DNA from: Mycolicibacterium litorale
GTDB taxonomy: Bacteria > Actinomycetota > Actinomycetes > Mycobacteriales > Mycobacteriaceae
DNA: 64,000 nucleotides
NCBI GenBank assembly: GCA_002007745.1
Contig: CP019882.1
Span: 1 to 64,000 of the forward strand
Direction: 5' to 3'
Shown here piece by piece: positions 1 through 12,924 of the stretch. The first letter of the stretch is position 1; each line of letters starts with the position of its first letter. A model generated the notes under the pieces. The model did no database searches. It was not told the origin of the DNA and saw nothing but the letters and a program-made list of their open reading frames with translations. The position numbers and the translations under genes were made by a program.

Positions 1-1503
1 TTGACCGATGATCCCGGTTCAGCATTCGCCGCGGTGTGGAGTTCCGTCGTCGCCGAACTCAACGGTGACGGCGACCAAGCCTCCCGTCCGGGCAATGGCT
101 CGGCCCTCGACTCTCCCCTGACTCCGCAGCAGCGTGCCTGGCTGAAACTGGTGCAGCCGCTGACCATCGCGGAGGGTTTCGCCCTGCTGTCGGTACCGAG
201 CTCGTTCGTCCAGAACGAGATCGAACGGCACCTGCGCACCCAGATCGTGGAGGCGCTCAGTCGCCGGCTGGGTCAGCAGGTGGAACTCGGGGTGCGGATC
301 GCCCCACCCCCGGTCGAACCGGATGATGAGCCGCCCACCCCCGATCTCGGCAGCACCGATCTCGATCTCGACGAAGTCGACGAGGACCGCGAGGCGTTGG
401 CCAGCGCGCACGAGACGTGGCCGAGCTACTTCATCGAGCGCCCGCGCAGTAATCCCTCCGCCGAAACACCCAGCATCAGCCTCAATCGCCGCTACACCTT
501 CGACACCTTCGTCATCGGTGCCTCCAACCGATTCGCCCACGCCGCCGCTCTGGCCATCGCCGAGGCACCGGCCCGCGCCTACAACCCCCTGTTCATCTGG
601 GGCGAGTCCGGTCTGGGCAAGACTCATCTGCTCCACGCGGCAGGCAACTATGCCCAACGTCTCTTCCCCGGCATGCGGGTGAAGTACGTCTCCACCGAAG
701 AGTTCACCAACGACTTCATCAACTCCCTGCGCGACGACCGCAAGGTCGCGTTCAAACGCAGTTACCGCGATATCGACGTGCTGCTGGTTGACGACATCCA
801 GTTCATCGAGGGCAAGGAAGGCATCCAGGAGGAGTTCTTCCACACCTTCAACACGCTGCACAACGCCAACAAGCAGATCGTCATCTCCTCCGACCGGCCG
901 CCCAAGCAGCTGGCGACCCTCGAAGACCGGCTGCGCACCCGCTTCGAGTGGGGTCTGATCACCGATGTCCAGCCGCCCGAGCTGGAGACCCGCATCGCGA
1001 TCCTGCGTAAGAAGGCGCAGATGGAGCGGCTCGACGTCCCCGATGACGTCCTGGAGCTGATCGCCAGCAGCATCGAACGCAACATCCGCGAGCTCGAGGG
1101 TGCCCTGATCCGGGTCACCGCCTTCGCGTCACTGAACAAGACGCCGATCGACAAGGCCCTGGCCGAGATCGTGTTGCGCGACCTGATCTCCGACGCCAGC
1201 ACCATGCAGATCAGTACCGCGGCGATCATGGCCGCCACTGCGGAGTACTTCGACATCAGCGTCGAGGAACTGCGCGGCCCCGGCAAGACCCGGGCGCTGG
1301 CACAGTCCCGCCAGATCGCCATGTATCTGTGCCGGGAGCTCACCGACCTCTCGCTGCCGAAGATCGGCCAGGCGTTCGGCCGCGATCACACGACGGTGAT
1401 GTATGCGGAGAAGAAGATTCGGGGCGAAATGGCCCATCGGCGTGAGGTGTTCGATCACGTCAAGGAGCTCACCACCCGGATCCGTCAGCGCTCCAAGCGC
1501 TGA
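1..1503 (+). CDS. dnaA: Chromosomal replication initiator DnaA
   Basis: A 500-residue DnaA that starts with TTG at the first base of the window. The AAA+ core carries Walker [11 protein letters not shown] near residue 201 and Walker B LLVDDIQF near 261. The C-terminal domain IV DNA-binding signature [10 protein letters not shown] lies near residue 460. The protein binds DnaA boxes in oriC and opens the duplex. The acidic, Pro-rich linker around residues 100-130 separates the N-terminal DnaB/self-interaction domain from the AAA+ core. It is followed by the origin region and dnaN, the standard mycobacterial order. Anything upstream of base 1 is not visible, but the length matches the family. 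Confidence 0.97.
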   Translation: MTDDPGSAFAAVWSSVVAELNGDGDQASRPGNGSALDSPLTPQQRAWLKLVQPLTIAEGFALLSVPSSFVQNEIERHLRTQIVEALSRRLGQQVELGVRIAPPPVEPDDEPPTPDLGSTDLDLDEVDEDREALASAHETWPSYFIERPRSNPSAETPSISLNRRYTFDTFVIGASNRFAHAAALAIAEAPARAYNPLFIWGESGLGKTHLLHAAGNYAQRLFPGMRVKYVSTEEFTNDFINSLRDDRKVAFKRSYRDIDVLLVDDIQFIEGKEGIQEEFFHTFNTLHNANKQIVISSDRPPKQLATLEDRLRTRFEWGLITDVQPPELETRIAILRKKAQMERLDVPDDVLELIASSIERNIRELEGALIRVTAFASLNKTPIDKALAEIVLRDLISDASTMQISTAAIMAATAEYFDISVEELRGPGKTRALAQSRQIAMYLCRELTDLSLPKIGQAFGRDHTTVMYAEKKIRGEMAHRREVFDHVKELTTRIRQRSKR

Positions 1504-2010
1504 AATCCCCCTTTTTCTCGCGTCTCGACCAAAAAACTTTGGTCACACTCGTATCAGAGGCCACACTCAATCGGTGTGCACACCCTTGTGGAGAACTACC
1601 AGACTGCCCGCCGAAGTCCCGGGATGACCGTGAACAACTCCGGGCTGTGCACACCCCCGGGAGAGTTGGCATTCATCGGTACACAGCTGATCCACATGCC
1701 CTCACCGCATCCGAACAGGCCGTCGTCGGTCTGATCCACAGCTTGCACAGGCCCTATTACTGTTGCCGTTATCTCTACTCATCTTCCTTCTATGAAGACA
1801 GGCTTGGGGAACAGCTCCTGCACAGGCGCCTTCCGTCGAGCCTCGGTGCGCTCTTGTCACCCAGACCGATTAGCTTTCAAGTTGGCGTCCGACGCTCTAC
1901 GGTTGTTGTTCTGACTGCCGTTCAGCGGCTGTCGCCCACAGACCACGCTCGCCAGTGCCCGGCACTGCAGTGAGTGCTGGTCGGGCTTGGTGCGGTTACG
2001 AAGGGACACT
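1504..2010. other. dnaA-dnaN intergenic region, probable oriC
   Basis: This 507-bp gap between dnaA and dnaN is where mycobacterial oriC lies. It holds several DnaA-box-like 9-mers: TTCTCCACA on the minus strand at 1587-1595, which fits the relaxed mycobacterial box, and two copies of tgatccaca at 1688-1696 and 1732-1740. An exact direct repeat tgtgcacaccc occurs at 1575-1585 and 1646-1656, and cttgcacagg and cctgcacagg occur near 1743 and 1819. The stretch 1740-1800 is relatively A+T-rich for this genome and could be the unwinding region. The overlapping short open frames do not look coding. Origin function is inferred from position and box density. Confidence 0.85.
1527..1544. terminator. 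Perfect hairpin just after dnaA
   Basis: gaccaaa (1527-1533) and tttggtc (1538-1544) form a perfect 7-bp stem around a 4-nt aaac loop, 23 nt past the dnaA stop codon. It has no T-tract after it, so it could be a weak dnaA terminator or a structural part of oriC. Confidence 0.4.
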
Positions 2011-3213
2011 ATGGACGTGGCGTCGACGACGGTTGGCTCCGACTTGAAGTTCCGCCTGGTGCGGGAAGACTTCGCCGACGCGGTGGCGTGGGTCGCGCGT
2101 AACCTCCCGAGCCGGCCTACCGTGCCGGTGCTGGCCGGGGTGTTGCTCACCGGTACCGAGGACGGCCTGACCATCTCCGGGTTCGACTACGAGGTGTCGA
2201 CCGAGGTGCAGGTTCCGGCCGAAATAGCTTCTCCAGGAAGTGTTTTGGTGTCCGGGCGGTTGCTTTCCGACATCACCAGGGCACTGCCGGCCAAGCCGGT
2301 CGACGTCACCGTCGAAGGCACCCGGGTGTCACTGACCTGCGGCAGCGCGCGTTTCTCACTGCCCACGATGCCCGTCGAGGATTACCCGGCACTGCCGGCG
2401 CTGCCCGAGGAGACCGGGGTGGTGTCCGCCGATCTGTTCGCCGAGGCGATCGGCCAGGTCGCGGTGGCCGCGGGCCGCGACGACACGCTGCCGATGTTGA
2501 CCGGCATCCGGGTGGAGATCTCCGGTGAGACAGTGGTTTTGGCTGCCACCGACCGCTTCCGGCTGGCGGTTCGCGAACTGACCTGGTCGACGTCCTCCCC
2601 CAGCCTGGAAGCCGCGGTCCTGGTGCCGGCGAAGACCTTGGCCGAGGCAGCCAAGGCGGGCACCTCCGGGTCTGAGGTGCATCTGGCGTTGGGAGCCGGT
2701 TCGGCGGTCGGCAAAGAGGGACTGTTGGGAATTCGCAGCGGTGGCAAGCGCAGTACCACCAGGTTGCTCGACGCCGAGTTCCCGAAATTCCGGCAGCTGC
2801 TGCCCAGTGAGCACACCGCGGTGGCCACCATCGGGATCGCGGATCTGACCGACGCGATCAAACGTGTGGCACTGGTCGCCGATCGTGGCGCCCAGGTCCG
2901 GATGGAATTCAGCGACGGTGTGCTGCACCTGTCCGCCGGCGCCGACGATGTCGGCCGCGCCGAGGAAGACCTGCCGGTGGAGTTCGCCGGTGAGCCGTTG
3001 ACGATCGCCTTCAACCCGACCTACCTGACCGATGGCCTGGGTTCGCTGCATTCGGATCGGGTGACCTTCGGCTTCACCACGCCGAGCCGCCCGGCCGTGC
3101 TGCGGCCGGCCGGTGGTGCACAGGAAGATGCACAGGTAGATGGCACCGGGCCGTTTCCCGCTGTTCAGACCGATTACGTATATCTGTTGATGCCGGTCCG
3201 GCTGCCGGGCTGA
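2011..3213 (+). CDS. dnaN: DNA polymerase III beta subunit (sliding clamp)
   Basis: A 400-residue beta clamp that forms a dimeric ring tethering the polymerase to DNA. The three-fold repeated clamp fold is recognisable throughout, and the C-terminal [10 protein letters not shown] end is the usual family terminus. The ATG at 2011 was chosen over an in-frame GTG at 1987 because a good ribosome site (gaaggga) sits just upstream and the resulting N-terminus, [16 protein letters not shown], matches mycobacterial DnaN. It lies directly downstream of oriC and 30 bp upstream of gnd on the same strand. Confidence 0.97.
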   Translation: MDVASTTVGSDLKFRLVREDFADAVAWVARNLPSRPTVPVLAGVLLTGTEDGLTISGFDYEVSTEVQVPAEIASPGSVLVSGRLLSDITRALPAKPVDVTVEGTRVSLTCGSARFSLPTMPVEDYPALPALPEETGVVSADLFAEAIGQVAVAAGRDDTLPMLTGIRVEISGETVVLAATDRFRLAVRELTWSTSSPSLEAAVLVPAKTLAEAAKAGTSGSEVHLALGAGSAVGKEGLLGIRSGGKRSTTRLLDAEFPKFRQLLPSEHTAVATIGIADLTDAIKRVALVADRGAQVRMEFSDGVLHLSAGADDVGRAEEDLPVEFAGEPLTIAFNPTYLTDGLGSLHSDRVTFGFTTPSRPAVLRPAGGAQEDAQVDGTGPFPAVQTDYVYLLMPVRLPG

Positions 3214-3243
3214 CCGGAGATCACCGACGACGAGAGGGCACTC

Positions 3244-4137
3244 ATGCAGTTGGGTTTGGTCGGCCTGGGGAAAATGGGCTTCAACATGCGCCAGCGGTTG
3301 CGCGAGGGCGGACATGAAGTCATCGGGTACGACCCTCGACCCGAAGTCAGCGATGTGCCCAGCCTGGCCGCTCTCGCCGCGGCATTGACCGCGCCGCGGG
3401 TGGTATGGGTGATGGTGCCGTCGGGCCCCATCACCGAGCAGACCATCAGCTCGCTGGCCGATGTACTCAGTGCCGGTGACCTGGTTGTCGATGGCGGCAA
3501 CTCGAAGTACACCGAAGACGGTCCGCACGCCGAACTGCTTGGCGCGAAGGGTATTTCGTTTGTCGATGCCGGTGTTTCCGGTGGTGTCTGGGGCCTCGAG
3601 GAGGGCTACGGCCTGATGGTGGGCGGCAGTGACGAGGACGTGGCGCGGGTCATGCCGATCTTCGACACGTTGCGCCCGCCGGGAGAACTTGCCGACGGGT
3701 TCGTCCATGCCGGTCCGGTCGGTGCCGGCCATTACGCCAAGATGGTGCACAACGGCATCGAGTACGGGTTGATGATGGCCTACGCCGAAGGCTATGAATT
3801 GCTGGCGGCCGAACCGTTGATCAAAGACACCCAGGCTGTGATCCAGGCGTGGACCAACGGCACGGTCGTGCGGTCCTGGCTGCAGCAGTTGCTGGCCAAG
3901 GCGCTCAAAGAAGACCCGGCGTTCGACGCGATCTCGGGGTACACCGAGGATTCCGGCGAAGGCCGATGGACCGTCGAAGAGGCTATCCGGCATCGCGTTC
4001 CGATGCCGGTCATCGCGGCGTCGCTGTTCGCCAGATTTGCTTCGCGCCAAGATGATTCACCGACCATGAAGGCGGTTTCGGCGCTTCGCAACCAGTTCGG
4101 CGGGCACGCGGTCAAGCGGATCTCGGAGTCGGGATAA
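3244..4137 (+). CDS. gnd: 6-phosphogluconate dehydrogenase, decarboxylating, short NAD-type
   Basis: A 297-residue enzyme that oxidises and decarboxylates 6-phosphogluconate to ribulose 5-phosphate. The N-terminal Rossmann motif GLVGLGKMG is visible at residues 4-12, and the sugar-phosphate dehydrogenase motif GVSGGVWG lies near residue 115. At about 300 residues it belongs to the short, usually NAD-dependent class rather than the ~470-residue dimeric class. Its place between dnaN and recF is typical of fast-growing mycobacteria. The ATG at 3244 is preceded by gagaggg. recF begins 9 bp after the stop, so co-transcription is likely. Confidence 0.93.
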   Translation: MQLGLVGLGKMGFNMRQRLREGGHEVIGYDPRPEVSDVPSLAALAAALTAPRVVWVMVPSGPITEQTISSLADVLSAGDLVVDGGNSKYTEDGPHAELLGAKGISFVDAGVSGGVWGLEEGYGLMVGGSDEDVARVMPIFDTLRPPGELADGFVHAGPVGAGHYAKMVHNGIEYGLMMAYAEGYELLAAEPLIKDTQAVIQAWTNGTVVRSWLQQLLAKALKEDPAFDAISGYTEDSGEGRWTVEEAIRHRVPMPVIAASLFARFASRQDDSPTMKAVSALRNQFGGHAVKRISESG

Positions 4138-4146
4138 GCAGGTCCG

Positions 4147-5293
4147 ATGTACGTCCGGCACCTGGCGCTGCGCGACTTTCGGTCGTGGGAAAGCGTCGAT
4201 CTCGAATTGGCGCCGGGCCGAACGGTTTTCGTCGGGAGCAACGGGTTCGGTAAGACCAATCTCGTTGAAGCGCTGTGGTATTGCGCGACCTTGGGCTCGC
4301 ACCGGGTCGCCACCGATGCGCCGTTGATTCGCGCCGGTGCCGAACGTGCGGTGGTGTCCACGATCGTGGTCAACGAGGGCCGCGAACTGGCTGTCGACAT
4401 CGAGATCGCTGCCGGCCGCGCCAACAAGGCGCGGCTGAATCGGTCCCCGGTGCGCAGCACCCGCGAAATCCTCGGGGCGGTGCGCGCAGTGCTGTTCGCC
4501 CCGAGGATCTGTCGTTGGTGCGCGGCGATCCTGGGGAACGTCGCCGCTATCTCGACGAGCTGGCGACGGTGCGCCGGCCGCGGATCGCCGCGGTGCGCGC
4601 CGACTACGACAAGGTGCTCAAGCAGCGGACCGCTCTGCTCAAATCCGCTGCCGGAGCGCGCTTTCGGGGCGATCGCCGTGTGTTGGACACCCTGGATGTG
4701 TGGGATGGGCATCTTGCCGCGCACGGTGCGGAGTTGATGGCGGCCCGTATCGACCTGACCAACCTGCTGGCGCCGGAAGTGGAGAAGGCTTATCAGCTGC
4801 TGGCCCCGGCATCGCGCCCGGCCGGCATCGCCTATCGCAGCAGCGTCGAGTTGGATGGTCTTGACAGCGGTCAGGATGTGGAGTTCCTGGAGGCGGCGCT
4901 GCTGGCCGGATTGGCGCGCCGCCGCGACGCCGAATTGGAACGGGGTGTCTGCCTGGTAGGGCCGCACCGCGACGATCTGGAATTGCGGCTCGGCGATCAG
5001 CCGGCTAAGGGTTTCGCCAGCCACGGCGAATCCTGGTCGATGGCGCTGGCGTTGCGGCTGGCCTCCTATGAGTTACTGCGTACCGAGGGCAGCGAGCCGG
5101 TGTTGATTCTGGACGACGTGTTCGCCGAACTGGACAACGCGCGCCGTCGCGCCCTGGCGGGGGTGGCCGCCGACGCCGAGCAAGTGCTGGTTACCGCGGC
5201 GGTCGGGGAGGACATCCCCGACGACTGGGATGTCACCCGGATCGGGATCGTGCTGCGCGACGACGAGGACGGCCGCAAGTCGGTGGTGGCGTC

Positions 5294-5297
<4 letters not shown>
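4147..5297 (+). pseudogene. recF: RecF recombination/repair ATPase, frameshifted as read
   Basis: RecF loads RecA at single-strand gaps and at stalled forks. The N-terminal part, in the frame of 4147, carries Walker [15 protein letters not shown] near residue 31. It then loses frame after VRAVLFAP. The rest continues in a second frame with [20 protein letters not shown], the ABC signature [18 protein letters not shown] and Walker [13 protein letters not shown]. The break lies in the C-run 4499-4502, where one extra C would restore a 383-residue protein. The total of 1151 nt confirms a single missing base. No other lesion is visible, so a sequencing error is more likely than a real knock-out. 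Confidence 0.9.
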
Positions 5298-8090
<2,793 letters not shown>

Positions 8091-8128
8091 TGACGTACCC
8101 CCTTTCCTAGGGACAACAGAGGAACCAC

Positions 8129-10648
8129 ATGACTGACACCACCCTGCCCCCCGGCGACGAGGCCGGCGACCGCATCGAACCGGTCGACATCCAGCAGGAG
8201 ATGCAGCGCAGCTACATCGACTACGCGATGAGTGTGATCGTCGGGCGTGCGCTGCCCGAGGTGCGTGACGGCCTCAAGCCGGTGCACCGCCGGGTGCTCT
8301 ACGCGATGTTCGACTCCGGTTTCCGCCCGGACCGAGGCCACGCGAAGTCGGCGCGTTCGGTCGCCGAGACGATGGGTAACTATCACCCGCACGGTGATTC
8401 GTCGATCTACGACACTCTGGTGCGCATGGCGCAGCCGTGGTCGCTGCGCTACCCGCTGGTCGACGGGCAGGGCAACTTCGGCTCTCCGGGTAACGACCCG
8501 GCGGCCGCGATGCGCTACACCGAAGCCCGACTCACACCGCTGGCCATGGAGATGCTGCGGGAAATCGACGAGGAGACAGTCGATTTCATCCCGAACTACG
8601 ACGGTCGTGTGCAGGAACCGACGGTTCTGCCCAGCCGGTTCCCCAACCTGTTGGCCAACGGATCCGGCGGTATCGCCGTCGGTATGGCCACCAACATTCC
8701 GCCGCACAACCTGCGCGAGCTGGCCGAAGCCGTCTACTGGTGCCTGGAGAACCACGAGGCCGACGAGGAAGCCACGCTGGCCGCGGTGTGCGAACGGGTC
8801 AAGGGCCCCGACTTCCCCACCTCCGGTCTGATCGTCGGATCCCAAGGCATCCATGACGCCTACACGACCGGCCGCGGATCGATCCGGATGCGCGGTGTGG
8901 TTGAGATCGAAGAGGATTCACGCGGCCGCACCTCGATCGTGATCACCGAGCTGCCGTATCAGGTCAACCACGACAACTTCATCACCTCGATCGCCGAGCA
9001 GGTCCGCGACGGCAAGCTCACCGGCATCTCCAACATCGAAGACCAGTCCAGTGACCGGGTGGGTCTGCGCATCGTCGTGGAGATCAAGCGCGATGCCGTG
9101 GCCAAGGTGGTGCTGAACAACCTCTACAAGCACACCCAGCTGCAGACCAGCTTCGGGGCCAACATGCTGTCGATCGTCGACGGTGTGCCGCGGACGCTGC
9201 GGCTGGATCAGATGATCCGGTACTACGTCGCCCACCAGCTCGATGTGATCGTGCGGCGCACCCGGTATCGGCTGCGCAAGGCCAACGAGCGGGCGCACAT
9301 CCTGCGCGGCCTGGTCAAGGCACTCGACGCGCTCGACGAGGTCATCGCGTTGATCCGGGCGTCGGAGAGCGCCGACGTGGCGCGGGTGGGCCTGATGGAG
9401 CTGCTCGACGTCGACGAGATCCAGGCTCAGGCGATCCTGGACATGCAGCTGCGCCGCCTGGCCGCCCTGGAGCGCCAGCGCATCGTCGACGATCTGGCCA
9501 AGATCGAGGCCGAGATCGCCGATCTGGAAGACATCCTGGCCAAGCCGGAACGTCAGCGCGCGATCGTGCGCGACGAGCTCGCCGAGATCGCCGACAAGCA
9601 CGGTGATGACCGGCGCACCCGGATCGTCGCCAGCGACGGCGAGGTGTCCGACGAGGACCTGATCGCCCGCGAGGACGTCGTCGTCACCATCACCGAAACC
9701 GGCTATGCCAAGCGGACCAAGACCGACCTGTATCGCAGCCAGAAGCGCGGCGGCAAGGGAGTCCAGGGCGCCGGCCTCAAGCAGGACGACATCGTCCGGC
9801 ACTTCTTCGTGTGCTCGACGCATGACTGGATTCTGTTCTTCACCACACAGGGACGGGTGTATCGCGCCAAGGCCTACGAGCTACCGGAGGCCTCGCGCAC
9901 CGCGCGTGGTCAGCACGTCGCCAACCTGCTGGCATTCCAGCCCGAGGAGCGCATCGCCCAGGTCATCCAGATCAAGAGCTACGAAGACGCGCCCTACCTG
10001 GTGCTGGCCACCCGCAACGGGCTGGTCAAGAAGACGAAGCTGACCGACTTCGACTCCAACCGGTCGGGCGGGATCGTGGCGATCAACCTGCGGGACGGCG
10101 ACGAGCTGGTCGGTGCCGTGCTGTGCTCGGCCGAGGAGGACCTGCTGCTGGTGAGCGCCAACGGCCAGTCCATCCGATTCTCGGCCACCGACGAGGCGCT
10201 GCGCCCGATGGGCCGAGCCACCTCGGGCGTGCAGGGCATGCGGTTCAATGCCGACGACCAGCTGTTGTCGCTCAACGTGGTCCGCGAGGGGACGTATCTG
10301 CTGGTTGCGACCGCCGGCGGCTACGCCAAGCGCACCGCCATCGAGGAATACACGCCGCAGGGCCGTGGCGGAAAAGGCATCCTGACCATTCAATACGACC
10401 GCCGCCGTGGCAGTCTGGTTGGCGCATTGGTGGTCGATGAAGACAGTGAGCTCTATGCCATCACCTCGGGCGGCGGTGTCATCCGCACCGCCGCACGCCA
10501 GGTCCGCAAGGCCGGGCGCCAGACCAAGGGCGTTCGCTTGATGAACCTGGGTGAGGGCGACACACTGTTAGCCATCGCTCGCAATGCCGAAGAGCAGGAC
10601 AGCACGGACGATGTGGCCGGGCTGGACCCTGAGACCGACGCGACGTAG
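8129..10648 (+). CDS. gyrA: DNA gyrase subunit A
   Basis: An 839-residue breakage-reunion subunit. The quinolone-resistance region reads [10 protein letters not shown] at residues 86-95, so residue 91, equivalent to position 90 of M. tuberculosis GyrA, is Ser rather than Ala. The catalytic Tyr lies in [10 protein letters not shown] near residue 130. The GyrA box QKRGGKG is present near residue 540, and beta-propeller repeats fill the C-terminal third. A ribosome site (gaggaacc) precedes the ATG at 8129. It forms an operon with gyrB. Confidence 0.97.
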   Translation: MTDTTLPPGDEAGDRIEPVDIQQEMQRSYIDYAMSVIVGRALPEVRDGLKPVHRRVLYAMFDSGFRPDRGHAKSARSVAETMGNYHPHGDSSIYDTLVRMAQPWSLRYPLVDGQGNFGSPGNDPAAAMRYTEARLTPLAMEMLREIDEETVDFIPNYDGRVQEPTVLPSRFPNLLANGSGGIAVGMATNIPPHNLRELAEAVYWCLENHEADEEATLAAVCERVKGPDFPTSGLIVGSQGIHDAYTTGRGSIRMRGVVEIEEDSRGRTSIVITELPYQVNHDNFITSIAEQVRDGKLTGISNIEDQSSDRVGLRIVVEIKRDAVAKVVLNNLYKHTQLQTSFGANMLSIVDGVPRTLRLDQMIRYYVAHQLDVIVRRTRYRLRKANERAHILRGLVKALDALDEVIALIRASESADVARVGLMELLDVDEIQAQAILDMQLRRLAALERQRIVDDLAKIEAEIADLEDILAKPERQRAIVRDELAEIADKHGDDRRTRIVASDGEVSDEDLIAREDVVVTITETGYAKRTKTDLYRSQKRGGKGVQGAGLKQDDIVRHFFVCSTHDWILFFTTQGRVYRAKAYELPEASRTARGQHVANLLAFQPEERIAQVIQIKSYEDAPYLVLATRNGLVKKTKLTDFDSNRSGGIVAINLRDGDELVGAVLCSAEEDLLLVSANGQSIRFSATDEALRPMGRATSGVQGMRFNADDQLLSLNVVREGTYLLVATAGGYAKRTAIEEYTPQGRGGKGILTIQYDRRRGSLVGALVVDEDSELYAITSGGGVIRTAARQVRKAGRQTKGVRLMNLGEGDTLLAIARNAEEQDSTDDVAGLDPETDAT

Positions 10649-10678
10649 CACGGCTGGGCGAGAAGGTTAGGAGTGGCG

Positions 10679-11551
10679 GTGAGCGCACCGAACGAGCCGG
10701 GCCAACCCGGACCGGGCGACGGCCCCGGTAACGGGCTCGGCGCGGCCGAGCGGGCTGGGGCCCGACCGGCACCGGCCGCCAATGGTGGATCCAACGAGGT
10801 TCCGCCGTGGCAGCGCGGTGCGACGCGAGCCCGGCAGGGCGGCGCCCCTCAGCGACCGGGTGCTGACGGCCCGGCCCGCCCCGATTCCCGACCCGGGTCC
10901 TCGGCCGGCGCCGGACCGAGCATCGAAGCGCGGGTGAACCGGTTCATCACCGGCTCGGCGGCACCTGATCTGTCGGGTGCGGGTGGACCGCCGCCGCGCC
11001 CGGAGAACGACGCACCGCGACCCGAGCCCCGGCCCGAGGCCTATGCCAGCGAGCTGCCCGACCTGTCGGGAACCACCCCACCCAAGCCGGTGGCGCAACG
11101 TAAGGCGCCGGCTGAGCGCTCCGCCGAGCAGCCGAGCCGCCCGGCCGGGGCCGCAACGCGGGTTCAGGCTGCGGCCGCGCGCTCCCGCGGACCGGTGCGC
11201 GCGAGCATGCAGATCCGGCACATCGACCCGTGGAGCGCGCTGAAGGTGTCGCTGCTGCTGTCGGTGGCGTTGTTCTTCGTCTGGATGATCGCGGTGGCGT
11301 TCCTGTACCTGGTATTGGGCGGCATGGGGGTGTGGAGCAAGCTGAACAGCAACGTCGGCGACCTGCTGACCGCCACCAGTGGAAGCGGCGGCGAGCTGGT
11401 GTCCAGCGGCACGATCTTCGGTGGCGCGGCACTGATCGGCCTGGTCAACATCGTGCTGTTGACCGCGATGGCCACCGTCGGCGCCTTCATCTACAACCTG
11501 AGCACCGACATCGTCGGCGGCATCGAAGTCACGCTGGCCGACCGGGACTAG
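10679..11551 (+). CDS. DUF3566 transmembrane protein (Rv0007-type)
   Basis: A 290-residue membrane protein found after gyrA in mycobacteria. The first ~185 residues are Pro/Ala/Gly/Arg-rich and look disordered and cytoplasmic. The C-terminal DUF3566 region has two membrane segments, near residues 188-220 ([18 protein letters not shown]) and 250-275, and ends in IEVTLADRD as in M. tuberculosis Rv0007. GTG 10679 was preferred to GTG 10673 because aggag lies 5 nt before it and VSAPNEPG aligns with the Rv0007 start. Function is unknown. Its position suggests co-expression with gyrA. Confidence 0.87.
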   Translation: MSAPNEPGQPGPGDGPGNGLGAAERAGARPAPAANGGSNEVPPWQRGATRARQGGAPQRPGADGPARPDSRPGSSAGAGPSIEARVNRFITGSAAPDLSGAGGPPPRPENDAPRPEPRPEAYASELPDLSGTTPPKPVAQRKAPAERSAEQPSRPAGAATRVQAAAARSRGPVRASMQIRHIDPWSALKVSLLLSVALFFVWMIAVAFLYLVLGGMGVWSKLNSNVGDLLTATSGSGGELVSSGTIFGGAALIGLVNIVLLTAMATVGAFIYNLSTDIVGGIEVTLADRD

Positions 11552-11746
11552 GGGCGGCCTCGCCCCGAGGCGACAGCGGTCCGCGTTCCCACGGTGTGTG
11601 ATCGTTGCCCGCCTCTGCGCGACAAATGCGGGGTTGGACCGGTGTTGTCGCTGTGAGCCGGGCCATGAAAGTGCCCAGCGGACGGTGCGGTTTGGGTTCG
11701 GCGGCGCGGGTACGGTAATCTCGTCGCTCGGTCGTAATGCGATTAC

Positions 11747-11820
11747 GGGCCTATAGCTCAGGCGGTTAGAGCGCTTCGCTGATAACGAAGAGGTCGGAGG
11801 TTCGAGTCCTCCTAGGCCCA
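11747..11820 (+). tRNA. tRNA-Ile (GAT)
   Basis: A 74-nt cloverleaf with acceptor GGGCCTA pairing to TAGGCCC, D-arm, anticodon loop ctGATaa at 11779-11785 and T-arm GGAGGTTCGAGTCCTCC. CCA is not encoded. It follows the DUF3566 gene and precedes tRNA-Ala, the standard mycobacterial arrangement. Confidence 0.97.
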
Positions 11821-11849
11821 CGATGTCCTGGTCGACGGGAAGGGCGCCC

Positions 11850-11957
11850 GTGAGGATCGCACTGCTGGTGGCGGTTCTCGCCGTAGCTGCCGCAGTGGTC
11901 GGAATCCGCCGCGGCGAGGCCTGGCACACCCTCGACGACCGTGACGAGGGGCCTTAG
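11850..11957 (+). CDS. Small membrane peptide between tRNA-Ile and tRNA-Ala, possibly DLW-39 family
   Basis: A 35-codon frame starting GTG with gggaaggg just upstream. It encodes a hydrophobic N-terminal helix (RIALLVAVLAVAAAVVGIRR) followed by a short charged tail EAWHTLDDRDEGP. Actinobacteria often carry a ~39-residue DLW-39 family protein here, with a similar helix and a DLW-type motif in the tail. This tail has only AWHTLDD in that place, so the match is by position and architecture. The stop codon lies inside tRNA-Ala (last 10 nt overlap). Function is unknown. Confidence 0.5.
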   Translation: MRIALLVAVLAVAAAVVGIRRGEAWHTLDDRDEGP

Positions 11958-12020
11958 CTCAGTTGGTAGAGCGCTGCCTTTGCAAGGCAGATGTCAGGAG
12001 TTCGAATCTCCTAGGCTCCA
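11948..12020 (+). tRNA. tRNA-Ala (TGC)
   Basis: A 73-nt cloverleaf with acceptor GGGGCCT/AGGCTCC (one G-U), anticodon stem CTGCC/GGCAG around loop ttTGCaa, and T-arm CAGGAGTTCGAATCTCCT. CCA is not encoded. It overlaps the end of the small upstream frame. Confidence 0.96.
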
Positions 12021-12156
12021 CAAAGTCGCCATTCTCGGCAGCCTTCCGCCCCCTGACGAAGTGACCTTCGACCCCTTTCGTTGCGCTCTGTGCTGCTTAG
12101 CGTGAGATCCCTGAGATGCCGCAGACCGTCGGCAGCGGGGCCAGGGGGTCACGACC

Positions 12157-12924
12157 GTGGTGTCAACCGACAGCGTCCTCAAGCCCATCCGCTCGGTCGG
12201 CGACTTCTACGCGATGGCGTTGGACACTCTCGTCGAAATGGTCAAGCCGCCGTTCGCCTGGCGGGAGTTCTTCCTCCAGACCTGGTTCGTGGCACGGGTG
12301 GCAGTCATGCCGACCCTGCTGCTGGCAATCCCGTTCACCGTCCTGGTGGTCTTCACCCTCAACGTCCTGCTGACCGAGTTCGGCGCCGCCGACTTCTCCG
12401 GTACCGGTGCCGCCAGCGCCGCGGTCACCGAGATCGGGCCCATTGTCACCGTGCTGGTGGTCGCGGGCACCGGGGCGACCGCGATGTGTGCCGATCTGGG
12501 TGCGCGCACCATCCGGGACGAACTCGACGCCCTGCGGGTGATGGGTGTCGATCCGGTGCACCGCCTGGTCGTGCCACGGGTGCTGGCGGCCACCGTGGTG
12601 GCCGTGTCGCTGGTGTCGTTGGTGACCTTTGTCGGGCTGGTCGGGTCCTTCAGCTTCGCCGTGTTCGTCCAGCACGTCACACCGGGAGCCTTCGCGGCCG
12701 GCCTCACGCTGTTCACCGGGCTACCCGACATCATCCTGGGTGTGGTCAAGGGTGCACTGTTCGGAACGTCGGCCGCGTTGATCGCCTGCTACAAGGGCAT
12801 GTCGGTGCGCCGTGGTCCGCAGGGCGTGGGCAACGCCGTGAACGAGACGGTGGTGTACTCGTTCATCGCGCTGTTCGTGATCAACATCATCGCCACCGCC
12901 GTCTACTACACGAGCGTGAAATGA
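12157..12924 (+). CDS. MlaE-family permease YrbEA of an mce operon
   Basis: A 255-residue integral membrane protein, one half of the permease pair of a mycobacterial Mce lipid importer. Five or more hydrophobic segments are visible, and the conserved cytoplasmic loop reads RDELDALRVMGVD (the EExDA-type motif that contacts the ATPase). The start is either of two adjacent GTGs (12157 or 12160). It overlaps yrbEB by 4 nt (ATGA). The ATPase (MceG) that drives Mce systems is normally encoded elsewhere and is not in this window. Confidence 0.9.
   Translation: MVSTDSVLKPIRSVGDFYAMALDTLVEMVKPPFAWREFFLQTWFVARVAVMPTLLLAIPFTVLVVFTLNVLLTEFGAADFSGTGAASAAVTEIGPIVTVLVVAGTGATAMCADLGARTIRDELDALRVMGVDPVHRLVVPRVLAATVVAVSLVSLVTFVGLVGSFSFAVFVQHVTPGAFAAGLTLFTGLPDIILGVVKGALFGTSAALIACYKGMSVRRGPQGVGNAVNETVVYSFIALFVINIIATAVYYTSVK

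Noticed and set aside
2356..4050. 564-codon minus-strand frame opposite dnaN and gnd
   Set aside because: Antisense to two certain genes. The product is Arg/Gly/His-rich with no family features, typical of a high-G+C shadow frame.
12081..12920. 280-codon N-terminal extension of yrbEB
   Set aside because: Runs through yrbEA in another frame with Arg-rich sequence; the real yrbEB start is the ATG overlapping the yrbEA stop.
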